In this document: in pieces, positions 26,201 through 32,934 of the stretch
Layout: each line of letters starts with the position of its first letter
Position numbering within the stretch: position 1 is the stretch's first letter
Source: SAR324 cluster bacterium
Lineage (GTDB): Bacteria; SAR324; XYD2-FULL-50-16
NCBI GenBank assembly: GCA_028280735.1
Contig: JANQLH010000314.1
Location: 1-32,934 of the forward strand
DNA: 32,934 nucleotides
Direction of reading: 5' to 3'
Notes under the pieces: model-generated
What the model was told of the DNA's origin: nothing
Databases searched by the model: none
Seen by the model: the letters and a program-made list of their open reading frames with translations, nothing else
Position numbers and translations under genes: made by a program

Positions 26201-28735
26201 GATTTGGCCTGCTGCCAATTGAAACCGGGTTAGATTCAAAAAGGCCGATCCCAATCTTTCCGTTTCTGCGCTTTGCTCCAAATAGGATATTAGCTGCTGT
26301 TGAGCTGTGATAGCATCGTTTATTCTCTGATTAAAGAACAAAGACTGACTTAACAACGAATATGCCAGGGCCTGGTCTATAGTTTTAAGTTCTTCCTGTT
26401 CCAGTTTGTTAATACTTTCAAAGGCCTTAATGGCATTGGCGTAGTCTTTCAGGTTAAAATATGCCATTCCCAGGTTCATCCGGACCTTAGCTTGTTTCAT
26501 GTCCAGATTCAAGGTCAGATCCCGAGCTTCAACGGACTGGTTAAGTTTTAAAAGGATATCTGATTTTAGAACAAAATTCGCATGACGTTGTTCCGTTGAT
26601 GGTGAATTCAGGGCTTTGTCAATGATTTCCAAGGCAGTGTTGTACCGGGTTAATCCAAGAAGGTTTTTTGCCTGAATCCTTAAGAGAACAACCTGGTTAT
26701 CGATATCATCCTTCGGAAGCAAATCTGATATTGAATTGACCAATTGGTTGGATTTTTCGAATTGCTCGATATTGTGCAAGTTATCGGCACTCATCACCAG
26801 CTGGTTTAACTGGACCCTAAATCGTGATTTGGATTTCTGTTTCGCAGCCGTCTGGTAAGCCTTAAACGCGTTGTCTGTTTGATCCAACTGCAGATAAAGG
26901 TTTCCGATCTCAAGATTGGTGAAGATTAATTTCTCTTTCTCACCCGTTTGTTCCTGGGTGGTTCTCAATTCAAGCAAGCGAGCCAGTTTTTGGTCGATAT
27001 CCCCGGATTCCAACTTGTTCAGTCGCGCTAAAATACGAGATTCAAGGTTGATATTCCGATGCCTTCTGGCGGCAGCAAGTGCTTCTTTGTAAGCTGCAAT
27101 AGCTTCATTTCGCCGGTTTTCCTTTTCATGCAACCGGCCTACCTCCCATAGCGTTTCCTCCAAAAACTCACTATCCGCTTCCTCATATTGAGTTTTTAAA
27201 AGATCATAAGCCGTTAATTGAGCCTTGGAATCAAGTTTTGCTTTGGCTACCAACAGCATTTTCCGGGCAATGCTGATTTTACGATCCTTCCTTTTTTCAA
27301 AAGAGTCCGGGGCATGGTTGTAAGCTTGCTGATAAAGCTGAAAGGCTTTTTCAAACTCGCCGGTCTTTTCCTTAACTTCAGCTCCCCAGATGTACGCCTG
27401 GTACAAAAACTTCTTATTGGTAATACCCGAATTTATATATCGCTCAAATAAAGCATAAGCATTCTGATATTGAGCTCGATTTGTGTAGTATTCTTCCAGT
27501 TCCTGAAAGCCGTTAAATCTGTCGAGTTGAAGAATAAATGCTGATGAGGAAAACACCTTTTGTATCAGCAATGCAATATACTCCTCATCCAATGAAAGAC
27601 GCTGGGCAACGCGAATCATGTTTTCCAAAAGAACCGGACCTTCAGGAGACAGCATAATGAATTCCTGTTTCAGGAGTTCTTTATGATAAACATATGCGTT
27701 ATTCCAATCCTCATTAATGATAGTGAGGTTTGCCAATCTGGACAGTGCCTTGCTTTTGTCTTGGTAGTCTTTGTGCCGGTAAATACTGGTAAGAACACTC
27801 TGCTCTTCAAGCAATTGCCCGTTTGCTTTGAAATAATTGTACAATCTGGTGAGAATTCCCAAGTCCGGACTTTGATTCCGCTTCTCCATAGCCTGATAAT
27901 ATCCCCAATAAACATCATTGGCTTCGTTCAGGTTGTCTATGGAAGATGCATATCTTAAGTACAACTGGCTCAAATCCCGCCATTGTTGATTGGCGACATA
28001 GATTTCCGCTAACAGGTCCACTGTTTTACGCGTCTCCGGATGTCTGGTCCTTATTCCGAAGTCGATCCATTTGTTCAGCACCCTGGTTTTCTCTTCTTCC
28101 GCATCGAACGAATTTGCCAGGGTATACCAGGAAGCGTAATAGTTATGGGTTTGTCCGCTTTTGGATCTCTCCGCATAGTGAATCAGAATCTCAAAATTTT
28201 CAGCAGCCTGGGCGTAATCGATGGTGTAGCGTACCCCCAAGGCATACTTGGAAAAGTAGTTTTCAGCCTCCTTGTAATTGTGCATTCTGGCGAAAAACTT
28301 ACTGATATACTGCAACAGAATGTTACGCTCAGTGTTGTTGTTTTCGGGAGTCACTTTCAACACATCTAACAGCACTTCCACTGCAGCGGCATTGCCGTCG
28401 ATTTCAAAATAGAGGTTTGCCAGGTCGATAACATTGGCATAACGTTGTGAGTAAAACTCCGGAGCAGAGCCAAGCAGTTTGTGCAAGGTATTACGATGTT
28501 TTATCTTAAGGCTGGTAAACGAATTTCGATCCAATCGATTGACACTAGCCTTTAGCTCTTCCTGATTCGCCAGAATCAACCGGGCTATCAACTCTCTTCG
28601 ATTTTCATAATCGGAGGTTTTTTCAATCTGTTTAATCAGAGTATTCTGTCTGTCCGATACCTGTTCCGCTAAAGAGCCGGTTGCCGCTGTCTGGAAAAAG
28701 AGGATCAGAAAAATTGTTAATCGTATATTAAACAT
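23267..28735 (-). CDS. Giant exported TPR protein with C-terminal CHAT (caspase-like) protease domain
   Basis: The product has 1822 residues from the ATG at 28735, which has AAGGG 4 nt upstream and opens a signal peptide (MFNIRLTIFLILFFQTAATGSLA). The track start 15 codons earlier is a GTG overlapping the upstream stop. Residues about 80-1330 are helical repeats of TPR type, for example NLGALYQQTGKYEQALNSYL and NNIATSYMSLKNYDKAIEYL. A charged coiled coil (about 1355-1430) links to the CHAT domain (about 1435-1822). The His-Cys dyad is intact: His1681 in HFATHGIL and Cys1728 in LSACETGLG, followed by GEGMVGLTRSFLYAG and a final DPFYWGPFVLNG. CHAT proteins are related to caspases and separase. 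Export suggests action in the periplasm or outside the cell; the target is unknown. It is the last gene of the four-gene cluster. Confidence 0.93.
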   Translation of the reverse strand: MFNIRLTIFLILFFQTAATGSLAEQVSDRQNTLIKQIEKTSDYENRRELIARLILANQEELKASVNRLDRNSFTSLKIKHRNTLHKLLGSAPEFYSQRYANVIDLANLYFEIDGNAAAVEVLLDVLKVTPENNNTERNILLQYISKFFARMHNYKEAENYFSKYALGVRYTIDYAQAAENFEILIHYAERSKSGQTHNYYASWYTLANSFDAEEEKTRVLNKWIDFGIRTRHPETRKTVDLLAEIYVANQQWRDLSQLYLRYASSIDNLNEANDVYWGYYQAMEKRNQSPDLGILTRLYNYFKANGQLLEEQSVLTSIYRHKDYQDKSKALSRLANLTIINEDWNNAYVYHKELLKQEFIMLSPEGPVLLENMIRVAQRLSLDEEYIALLIQKVFSSSAFILQLDRFNGFQELEEYYTNRAQYQNAYALFERYINSGITNKKFLYQAYIWGAEVKEKTGEFEKAFQLYQQAYNHAPDSFEKRKDRKISIARKMLLVAKAKLDSKAQLTAYDLLKTQYEEADSEFLEETLWEVGRLHEKENRRNEAIAAYKEALAAARRHRNINLESRILARLNKLESGDIDQKLARLLELRTTQEQTGEKEKLIFTNLEIGNLYLQLDQTDNAFKAYQTAAKQKSKSRFRVQLNQLVMSADNLHNIEQFEKSNQLVNSISDLLPKDDIDNQVVLLRIQAKNLLGLTRYNTALEIIDKALNSPSTEQRHANFVLKSDILLKLNQSVEARDLTLNLDMKQAKVRMNLGMAYFNLKDYANAIKAFESINKLEQEELKTIDQALAYSLLSQSLFFNQRINDAITAQQQLISYLEQSAETERLGSAFLNLTRFQLAAGQINDAKDSIYLADIIIDEGSENMARLLYFRAQVSQKLGKTDEAIKSYHDVARITSGIKDQFFLGSVYYGRGTAYYKKLLLEQARIDLERSITFFLNAGERQSILQSQLALASVNIVGADYNTAGKILNRLKSDPQNEDSMGEILLGLASLNADLTEYKEALKATDQAIDIFKRQNNTAQLMEATNIKASIFLRMDDFNSAEVNFNKALEYNQTLNNELFTATVVNNLGALYQQTGKYEQALNSYLKAGQIQSDLGFEAELALTMNNIATSYMSLKNYDKAIEYLTKSRDIAEKYDLKRDISRTYSNEGIAFFQLGRLEDAKASLGKSYDLQKSLGLNIDQAQTLNNIAFIEKEQDNLEVAVDIIQDALMLLSEDMRGDNRQFPNPDLDTITSPNLVKNLLLNKGFWLRDLAAKDYSRRGFYLKAAADSLSKSIDLLEVIRHQLKGGQSQELLVAENIDVFEQLIKIQYDIGTMEGSERYFANAFPIAEQSKARSFLDKFQEQIAFSNISLPKSYRDRENLVKSQLVTVNETLFEEINKQEKEKDKKKINQLNLKKTELQLAFNNLKKELEEKYPNYANVKYPKIYDLNLLRAKIIDRSSAVISYFSGSEASYGWYISKRQLKMVKLPAKADLKKLIEKYRITLKDPLSFYDDEEDTEVDNRRLHLAIGLKLYETLINPFDIEPEIKSILILSDGALHYLPFETLITKIDIGSEGYQAANQRYLIEDYSVYYAPSASVLGAAMDNLGQRVDKPDDSKIFLGFGDPEFSLVNADENVKADPVFKQKGFYELSRLYATATEVNKISSLFSDSNRVFYQQGALEEKAKELSESYKYIHFATHGILDEDNPEFSGVVLNLARDQKEDGFLTSSEIWDMRLKADMVTLSACETGLGKIVSGEGMVGLTRSFLYAGSASVVVSLWTVADDSTSELMINFYEYLKQGYPKIEALRQAKLEFVVKQKQTGDFHDPFYWGPFVLNGMQQ

Positions 28736-28776
28736 GTCACCCTTGTACCATCCGGTAATAAGAAGTTCTTTTGATA

Positions 28777-30357
28777 TCACTTGCCGTTCAATGCTTCCAA
28801 AGCTTTAACTGCTGTGGGATCTCCCTGGCTGGCTGCCAATTGGTACCAGCGTCTGGCAGCGTTTAAATCCTTCTTTATGCCGTCCCGTCCCTGTTCATAA
28901 ATTATTCCAAGGTTCAGTTGGGCCAGTGTTATACCCTTTTCGGCGGCCTGCTTATACCAGCTGACAGCCTTGTTAATATTTCGTTCGAACCCAAGACCAT
29001 TCTCATACATCCACCCTAAATCATTTTGTGCGCGACCAAATCCCTGGCCCGCGTATTTTTCGATCCACTTTTTGGCCAGGGAATAATCCTGATCCACCCC
29101 TTCGCCACTTAAATAAGCAATTCCAACATTATATTGAGCAGCCGGATAAGCTTCGGCGGCTGCTTTTTGATAGAGTGAAAAAGCTTCTTTTTGATTTTGC
29201 GGAACTCCAACACCATTAAAATACATCCAGCCCAATGCATACTGGTTCAGCGGGTCATCGGTATAAGCCTGGGTCAGGATTTTTGGAAGAACACTATAAG
29301 CCATGTCAACTGCCCTGGCCTCATCCTGTTTTATACCTACACCGCGATATAAAAACTTGGCATAAAGATACGTCCCGAAAGGATCACCTCTTTCCATTGC
29401 CTGGCTGGCTTGATAAACAGCCTCTGCCAAATTGGGATCACCGTTCAGCCCCAGGTAGTTGATGTCCGCCAGAACTGCGTTAGCCAATCCAATCCCGTAG
29501 CCGGTCATCTCTTCCATCAAGGTTATCGTTTCGGCAGCTTTGGTTCGTTTATCACTCCAGAACCCGTCCCTGTATTTTTGCAACAGGACCAAATTCAAAT
29601 TCTTTTTCGCTTCGGGAAGGTAGGGGCTGTTGGTATACAAAGTGATATATTCTACATAACTCTCTGCCTCGTTTTTATTTAGATACTCCTCCCAAACCAA
29701 ATCTTCCTTGGTTTTTGCGTCTTCCTCCGATTGATTATCGGCGTATAGATCCGCAACCCAGCCAAATTCTTCTTTGAATTCATCGACCCTGACAGCGAAT
29801 TTTTGATCGAGGGGATTATATATCCTTATATCTTCAAGTGCCGCGGGAAGAAATTGTTCGCTGGTTTTATAGCTTACAAAAACATCAATAACGAAATTAC
29901 CCTGGTTGTCCGAGTATTTGGACGCATTGTATTTTCCTTTTTTCCACCGTGTAAAATCTTCAAAATACTTGGATTCGGGGATTCCGTCCGCGATTGCGAA
30001 TTGAAGCCTGCCGGTTGATTTTGCCGTAAAATAGGAAACATAATCGGAGTTACCACTTCCGCTGATCGCACGTTCCGGAATATTGTTCCCGATTCGATAC
30101 CACAAGATGTCTTCCTGTTTAACCCAACCCCTGTTGACTTTCACATCGCCATACAGCAGCAGCAAAATCTGGTCGCCTTTTCTTACATGCAGCCCCGCTT
30201 CCGTCCAGGGGACGCGATTACCCCCGACTTTCGTACGGCCATAGAGTATGATGTTATCGACATTTTTCGTCATCGGCAGCTGAAGCTGCTGCGTCGTACA
30301 GCCGGTCAACATGAATAAAAGGATTATTATAAAATTGATTTTGACTGTGACCTTCAT
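28777..30357 (-). CDS. Lipoprotein with LecA (PA-IL)-like domain and Sel1 repeats
   Basis: The product has 526 residues from the ATG at 30357. The track start 19 codons upstream delays the signal peptide. MKVTVKINFIIILLFMLTGC is a lipoprotein signal with lipobox LTGC and Cys20 as the acylation site, so it is anchored in the envelope. Residues about 30-165 look like a PA-IL/LecA galactose-lectin-type beta sandwich: WTEAGLHVRKGDQILLLLYGDV, LWYRIGN, a FTAKSTGRLQFAIADG strand and YSDNQGNFVIDVFV at the end. A helical linker leads to about five Sel1 repeats (about 324-520), for example YALGWMYFNGVGVPQNQKEA and AQYNVGIAYLSGEGV. It stands 41 bp before the CHAT gene and is probably its partner or scaffold. 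The lectin fold is inferred by eye, and sugar binding is unproven. Confidence 0.88.
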   Translation of the reverse strand: MKVTVKINFIIILLFMLTGCTTQQLQLPMTKNVDNIILYGRTKVGGNRVPWTEAGLHVRKGDQILLLLYGDVKVNRGWVKQEDILWYRIGNNIPERAISGSGNSDYVSYFTAKSTGRLQFAIADGIPESKYFEDFTRWKKGKYNASKYSDNQGNFVIDVFVSYKTSEQFLPAALEDIRIYNPLDQKFAVRVDEFKEEFGWVADLYADNQSEEDAKTKEDLVWEEYLNKNEAESYVEYITLYTNSPYLPEAKKNLNLVLLQKYRDGFWSDKRTKAAETITLMEEMTGYGIGLANAVLADINYLGLNGDPNLAEAVYQASQAMERGDPFGTYLYAKFLYRGVGIKQDEARAVDMAYSVLPKILTQAYTDDPLNQYALGWMYFNGVGVPQNQKEAFSLYQKAAAEAYPAAQYNVGIAYLSGEGVDQDYSLAKKWIEKYAGQGFGRAQNDLGWMYENGLGFERNINKAVSWYKQAAEKGITLAQLNLGIIYEQGRDGIKKDLNAARRWYQLAASQGDPTAVKALEALNGK

Positions 30358-30407
30358 TGTTTTACCTGAATTTAACTGTCCGACTTGGTTTATGAACAAA
30401 TTTGGAG

Positions 30408-30713
30408 TTACCAATCAACATCATGTTTGGTAGAAAGCGATACTCGTTTTTGGTTCTTTTGCGCCTCATCCAGTTCAAGGGACTTCATTAGATGTTTCGC
30501 TAAAACAGCCCAGCGAGAATCCGGACAGGTATTTAAAAAATCGTTGTAAACTTCAATACTTTTAGACCTCTTAATTGTAGCCCAGGTATTGTCGTCACAG
30601 GCAATTATCACCCGTGACTCGGTGGTTTCGGAATCGCCGATGGTTTGACCCGGCAGGGTGTTAGCCATAAAAAGGAATATAATTGACAGGAATACCGGAA
30701 TCTGAAACTTCAT
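30408..30713 (-). CDS. Small secreted protein with a W-x-I-x-x-S...CPDS repeat
   Basis: The product has 101 residues from the ATG at 30713, which has GAGGTGG 8 nt upstream; the track start is a GTG four codons earlier. A signal peptide (MKFQIPVFLSIIFLFMANTLPGQ) is followed by a short mature chain. Two cysteines (in IACDDN and NTCPDS) could form a disulfide. The stretch TWATIKRSKSIEVYNDFLNTCPDSRWAVLA matches, by eye, the short helical repeat (W-x-x-I-x-x-S ... FL-x-x-P-x-S-x-x-A) often found beside bacterial caspase-like and Sel1 domains. It lies 50 bp before the LecA-like lipoprotein gene and 51 bp after the large TPR/PEGA gene, so it belongs to the same operon. Confidence 0.75.
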   Translation of the reverse strand: MKFQIPVFLSIIFLFMANTLPGQTIGDSETTESRVIIACDDNTWATIKRSKSIEVYNDFLNTCPDSRWAVLAKHLMKSLELDEAQKNQKRVSLSTKHDVDW

Positions 30714-30764
30714 TGTCGTTTCCACCTCATGCTTTGATTTACCAGTTTTGTTCTCTATTTTTCG

Positions 30765-32934
30765 TTACCAACCAAATCGATGCATCTTTGTACCCGATGA
30801 TACTGCAGCCTTGGCTACTTCAGCCTGTGTTTGAGAAGAACCTGTTGTTACCTCAGCCGTTTCCTCAATCGCTTGCTCAATGGGAGTCAGGCTAAGGTTC
30901 TCATTGAGCAGGGTTTGAGCCGAGATCGTTAGGTTGGACTGATAATCTTCATATCCGTAGGATTCGATAAACAGTGAATATTCTCCCGGTTCGAGCTCGG
31001 CCCTGAATTGCGAAAGCTCAGCCTGTTGCTGCTGCACAAGATTGCCCTCTTTGAATAGATAGATATTGGAAAACCTGGGAATACCGGTCAATAAAACCTG
31101 ACCGTTCGACTGGATAACATCGGCGGTCATTACCGCTTTTGTCGTTTCTTTTAAATCCAGCTTCTGATTGATTCCCAATGCTTCCTCACAGCTGGAAATA
31201 CGCTGGGAAATTCCCGGATACCCGGGAACGATGTTGATAAGATCCTGAAATAACGGGTAGGCGCTGGTACAATCTTTGTTGTTAAAATAATCTACACCTT
31301 GGTTTTCATAAGTTTTGGCAAGTAATGCAACATCCGAAAGTTCCAACTGAACTGCTTCAGCCGTCTGTATTTCTGTCACGATTGAACGCTTTGTACTCGC
31401 AGGCAACGGGGCCAGCGTACCGGACATTAAAGCACCGGCCTCTTGCAACCTGGCCTGATCCTGCAGTAATTTAACCAACATTAGAATAGCTGCAATGTTT
31501 TGAGGGTCGGACTCTATCTGCTCATTAAGAAAAAACTCGGCCTTTTCAAACTCGTTATTGGCCATATAAAAATCGATCATTTTATCAGGGTCAGGGTTAC
31601 CCGCCTCATCGGCAACATCCGTTCCCGTTGGTTTGCTTGCGACAATCGCAGATGTGACTTCAGGGGACTCAACAGGAATAGACTCTTCGGAGCCTGCCGC
31701 GGATTCGGCAGCTGCAGCCAGTTCCTTCGCTTGACGTTCGGCGGCAGCGGCCTTTTCCTTTTCCAGGTTTGCCATCATCTTCTCTAATTCGATCTCCTTG
31801 ATCTTCTCCCTGCAAAAATCAATCTTGCCCTTTAACCCGGGATAATTCGGGTTAAAGGTCTCTAAAGATTCAAACGCCCTCAAGGCTTCAAAGTATTTAC
31901 CCTCGTCCAAAAAGGATTGCCCGATCACAGCAAACTGTTTTGCCAGGAATTCCGCCTCCTTCACATCCACCTGGCCGCTCGCCTGTCTGGATCTTTCGGT
32001 CAACTCCTGGTCCACCGCCACTCTTTTGGAAAAGGAGATATTAGCCAGGGAAGAATTCAGTACTTCCAAGGCACTGGTTTTATCTCCTGTCGCCAGATAA
32101 ACATTGGAAAGATTGATATAGGTGTCCACATCTTCAGGAGCCATACTCAGCTGGTCAGATAAGAAAACTATTGCCTTTTCATTTTGACCCCTGTCCACAT
32201 ACAAGGAAACGATCTTCTCCTGATCCGAAATCTCCAGGCGTTCAGGTTTATCCAGGCTAACATTTATATAATCCGGTTCTACGTTGGAATCCAGGGATTG
32301 GTACGTCAAACGGGGATTGGCGTTAAAAGTAAAATACTGGGCGAAAACCTGATCCACATCGATTTTTATAGCATCCTGTTCATCAATAAAATCAGATTTC
32401 TTCACCATCTCAGGTTGATCTTCAATTTTGTTAATGTAATCAGATACTTTACCAAATGTAGCTTGATCCGTGACCTGTTTTCTCCGTTCCTCTTTTTGGG
32501 TAACCCGGGGTCGGTCTTCAACCACAATAGCACCGATTGGTGATTGTACAAATTCCGTCTCGTCATCAACCAGGGCAGCAATTTCCGCATTTGAAAGAAT
32601 TTTGGCATTGGATTTCTTCGACAATTTCAACACGGCAAGCACAGCTTTCTTTTCGCCCATTACAAACACAGTCGGGCGCTGCGATTTGGATTTGTCATAG
32701 AGTTTTAGAGTCACGTCTTGATCAAACTCCACATCCGATTTGATACTGCCGTGTTTGGAGGAACTGTCTAAATACTGCTCATAGTCCTTGTCGTATATCA
32801 GAACGTAAATGTCCTCAAAATCCATCGCCAGGATGAGGCGTGAATTGAACTGCAGGTGATATTTTTGAGTATCCCCGCCCCCTAATAAAGGAAGTCGGAC
32901 ACCACGCCACCATTTAACCCTGTTGTTTTTAAAA
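30765..32934 (-). CDS. Large TPR and PEGA-domain protein, 5' end beyond the window
   Basis: The ORF track starts this gene at an internal ATG (32825). The frame stays open through the last base, reading coding-like residues such as WWRGVRLPLLGGGDTQKYHL, so the true start lies outside. The visible 722 residues contain a beta-rich N-terminal part, TPR units (LYVDRGQNEKAIVFLSDQL, NLSNVYLATGDKTSALEVL, DFYMANNEFEKAEFFL) and a Glu/Ala-rich coiled coil (EKEKAAAAERQAKELAAAAE). Near the C-terminus is a PEGA-like beta domain (VLLTGIPRFSNIYLF through LEPGEYSLFIESYGYEDY). Two related TPR modules both end in a cysteine (NPNYPGLKGKIDFC and VPGYPGISQRISSC). Location is unknown without the N-terminus, but its three downstream partners are exported. 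It is the first visible gene of the CHAT cluster. Confidence 0.85.
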   Translation of the reverse strand, partial: FKNNRVKWWRGVRLPLLGGGDTQKYHLQFNSRLILAMDFEDIYVLIYDKDYEQYLDSSSKHGSIKSDVEFDQDVTLKLYDKSKSQRPTVFVMGEKKAVLAVLKLSKKSNAKILSNAEIAALVDDETEFVQSPIGAIVVEDRPRVTQKEERRKQVTDQATFGKVSDYINKIEDQPEMVKKSDFIDEQDAIKIDVDQVFAQYFTFNANPRLTYQSLDSNVEPDYINVSLDKPERLEISDQEKIVSLYVDRGQNEKAIVFLSDQLSMAPEDVDTYINLSNVYLATGDKTSALEVLNSSLANISFSKRVAVDQELTERSRQASGQVDVKEAEFLAKQFAVIGQSFLDEGKYFEALRAFESLETFNPNYPGLKGKIDFCREKIKEIELEKMMANLEKEKAAAAERQAKELAAAAESAAGSEESIPVESPEVTSAIVASKPTGTDVADEAGNPDPDKMIDFYMANNEFEKAEFFLNEQIESDPQNIAAILMLVKLLQDQARLQEAGALMSGTLAPLPASTKRSIVTEIQTAEAVQLELSDVALLAKTYENQGVDYFNNKDCTSAYPLFQDLINIVPGYPGISQRISSCEEALGINQKLDLKETTKAVMTADVIQSNGQVLLTGIPRFSNIYLFKEGNLVQQQQAELSQFRAELEPGEYSLFIESYGYEDYQSNLTISAQTLLNENLSLTPIEQAIEETAEVTTGSSQTQAEVAKAAVSSGTKMHRFGW

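Noticed and set aside
23267-28735. TPR-CHAT protein as part of a type III-E CRISPR (Cas7-11) system
   Set aside because: No Cas7-11, Cas1, other cas-like gene or repeat array is present, and the protein has a signal peptide that a CRISPR effector should not have.
32820-32934. CheW-like reading of the extreme N-terminal visible part (RGVRLPLL)
   Set aside because: The resemblance is a few residues long and the following sequence does not keep the CheW pattern.
1-32934. tRNA, rRNA, insertion sequences, prophage or CRISPR arrays
   Set aside because: No conserved tRNA T-arm pattern, no transposase or integrase ORF and no regularly spaced repeats were seen on reading both strands. A dedicated RNA search was not possible.

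Overview
The window comes from the chromosome of a diderm (Gram-negative) bacterium with moderate GC. The diderm call rests on a peptidoglycan gene (murB), several proteins with clear signal peptides, a lipoprotein with a canonical lipobox, and a TRAP/TAXI uptake system. CarA and CarB look like the Bacteroidetes/eukaryote sequence type, and many starts have weak or no Shine-Dalgarno sites. Both fit an FCB-group or neighbouring lineage, but the phylum cannot be fixed from this window. No rRNA, tRNA, insertion sequence, prophage or CRISPR array was seen.

Layout. 1-1.2 kb: the tail of a plus-strand gene converges on a minus-strand gene with a DUF2325-like C-terminus, and they share a strong hairpin terminator. 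1.3-5.7 kb (minus): carA-carB, carbamoyl phosphate synthesis. 6.0-7.0 kb: ribF (FMN/FAD synthesis) with a recognisable promoter. 7.4-9.3 kb: a thioredoxin-like CxxC protein (plus) overlaps at its 3' end with a BioD-like P-loop protein (minus), which lies 3 bp downstream of a small exported protein. 9.7-12.9 kb (minus): a TAXI-type TRAP transporter, with the solute receptor followed by the fused permease. 13.2-17.1 kb (minus): a tight probable operon of Bat-like VWA membrane protein, exported FKBP prolyl isomerase, NAD(P)-binding SDR protein and a radical SAM enzyme with unusual cysteine spacing. 17.5-21.3 kb (plus): clpP, UDP-glucose dehydrogenase, UDP-glucuronate decarboxylase (together making UDP-xylose) and trmJ. 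21.6-23.3 kb (plus): a small ribbon-helix-helix-like protein, a second tiny ORF and an unusual murB.

23.3-32.9 kb (minus) is the most distinctive part. It is a block of four envelope or secreted proteins, read right to left: a large TPR/PEGA protein cut by the window edge, a small secreted protein with a W/CP-type repeat, a lipoprotein with a LecA (PA-IL)-like domain plus Sel1 repeats, and a giant exported TPR protein ending in a CHAT (caspase/separase-like) domain with both catalytic residues. My inference is an extracytoplasmic protease or scaffold system in which helical-repeat proteins present a CHAT protease outside the inner membrane. I know of no named system with this composition, but I could not search databases.

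Several ORF-track starts were corrected inward using ribosome binding sites and signal peptides (TAXI receptor, SDR, ClpP, CHAT, LecA-like lipoprotein, small secreted protein). The rightmost ORF was extended outward, because its frame stays open to the window end.
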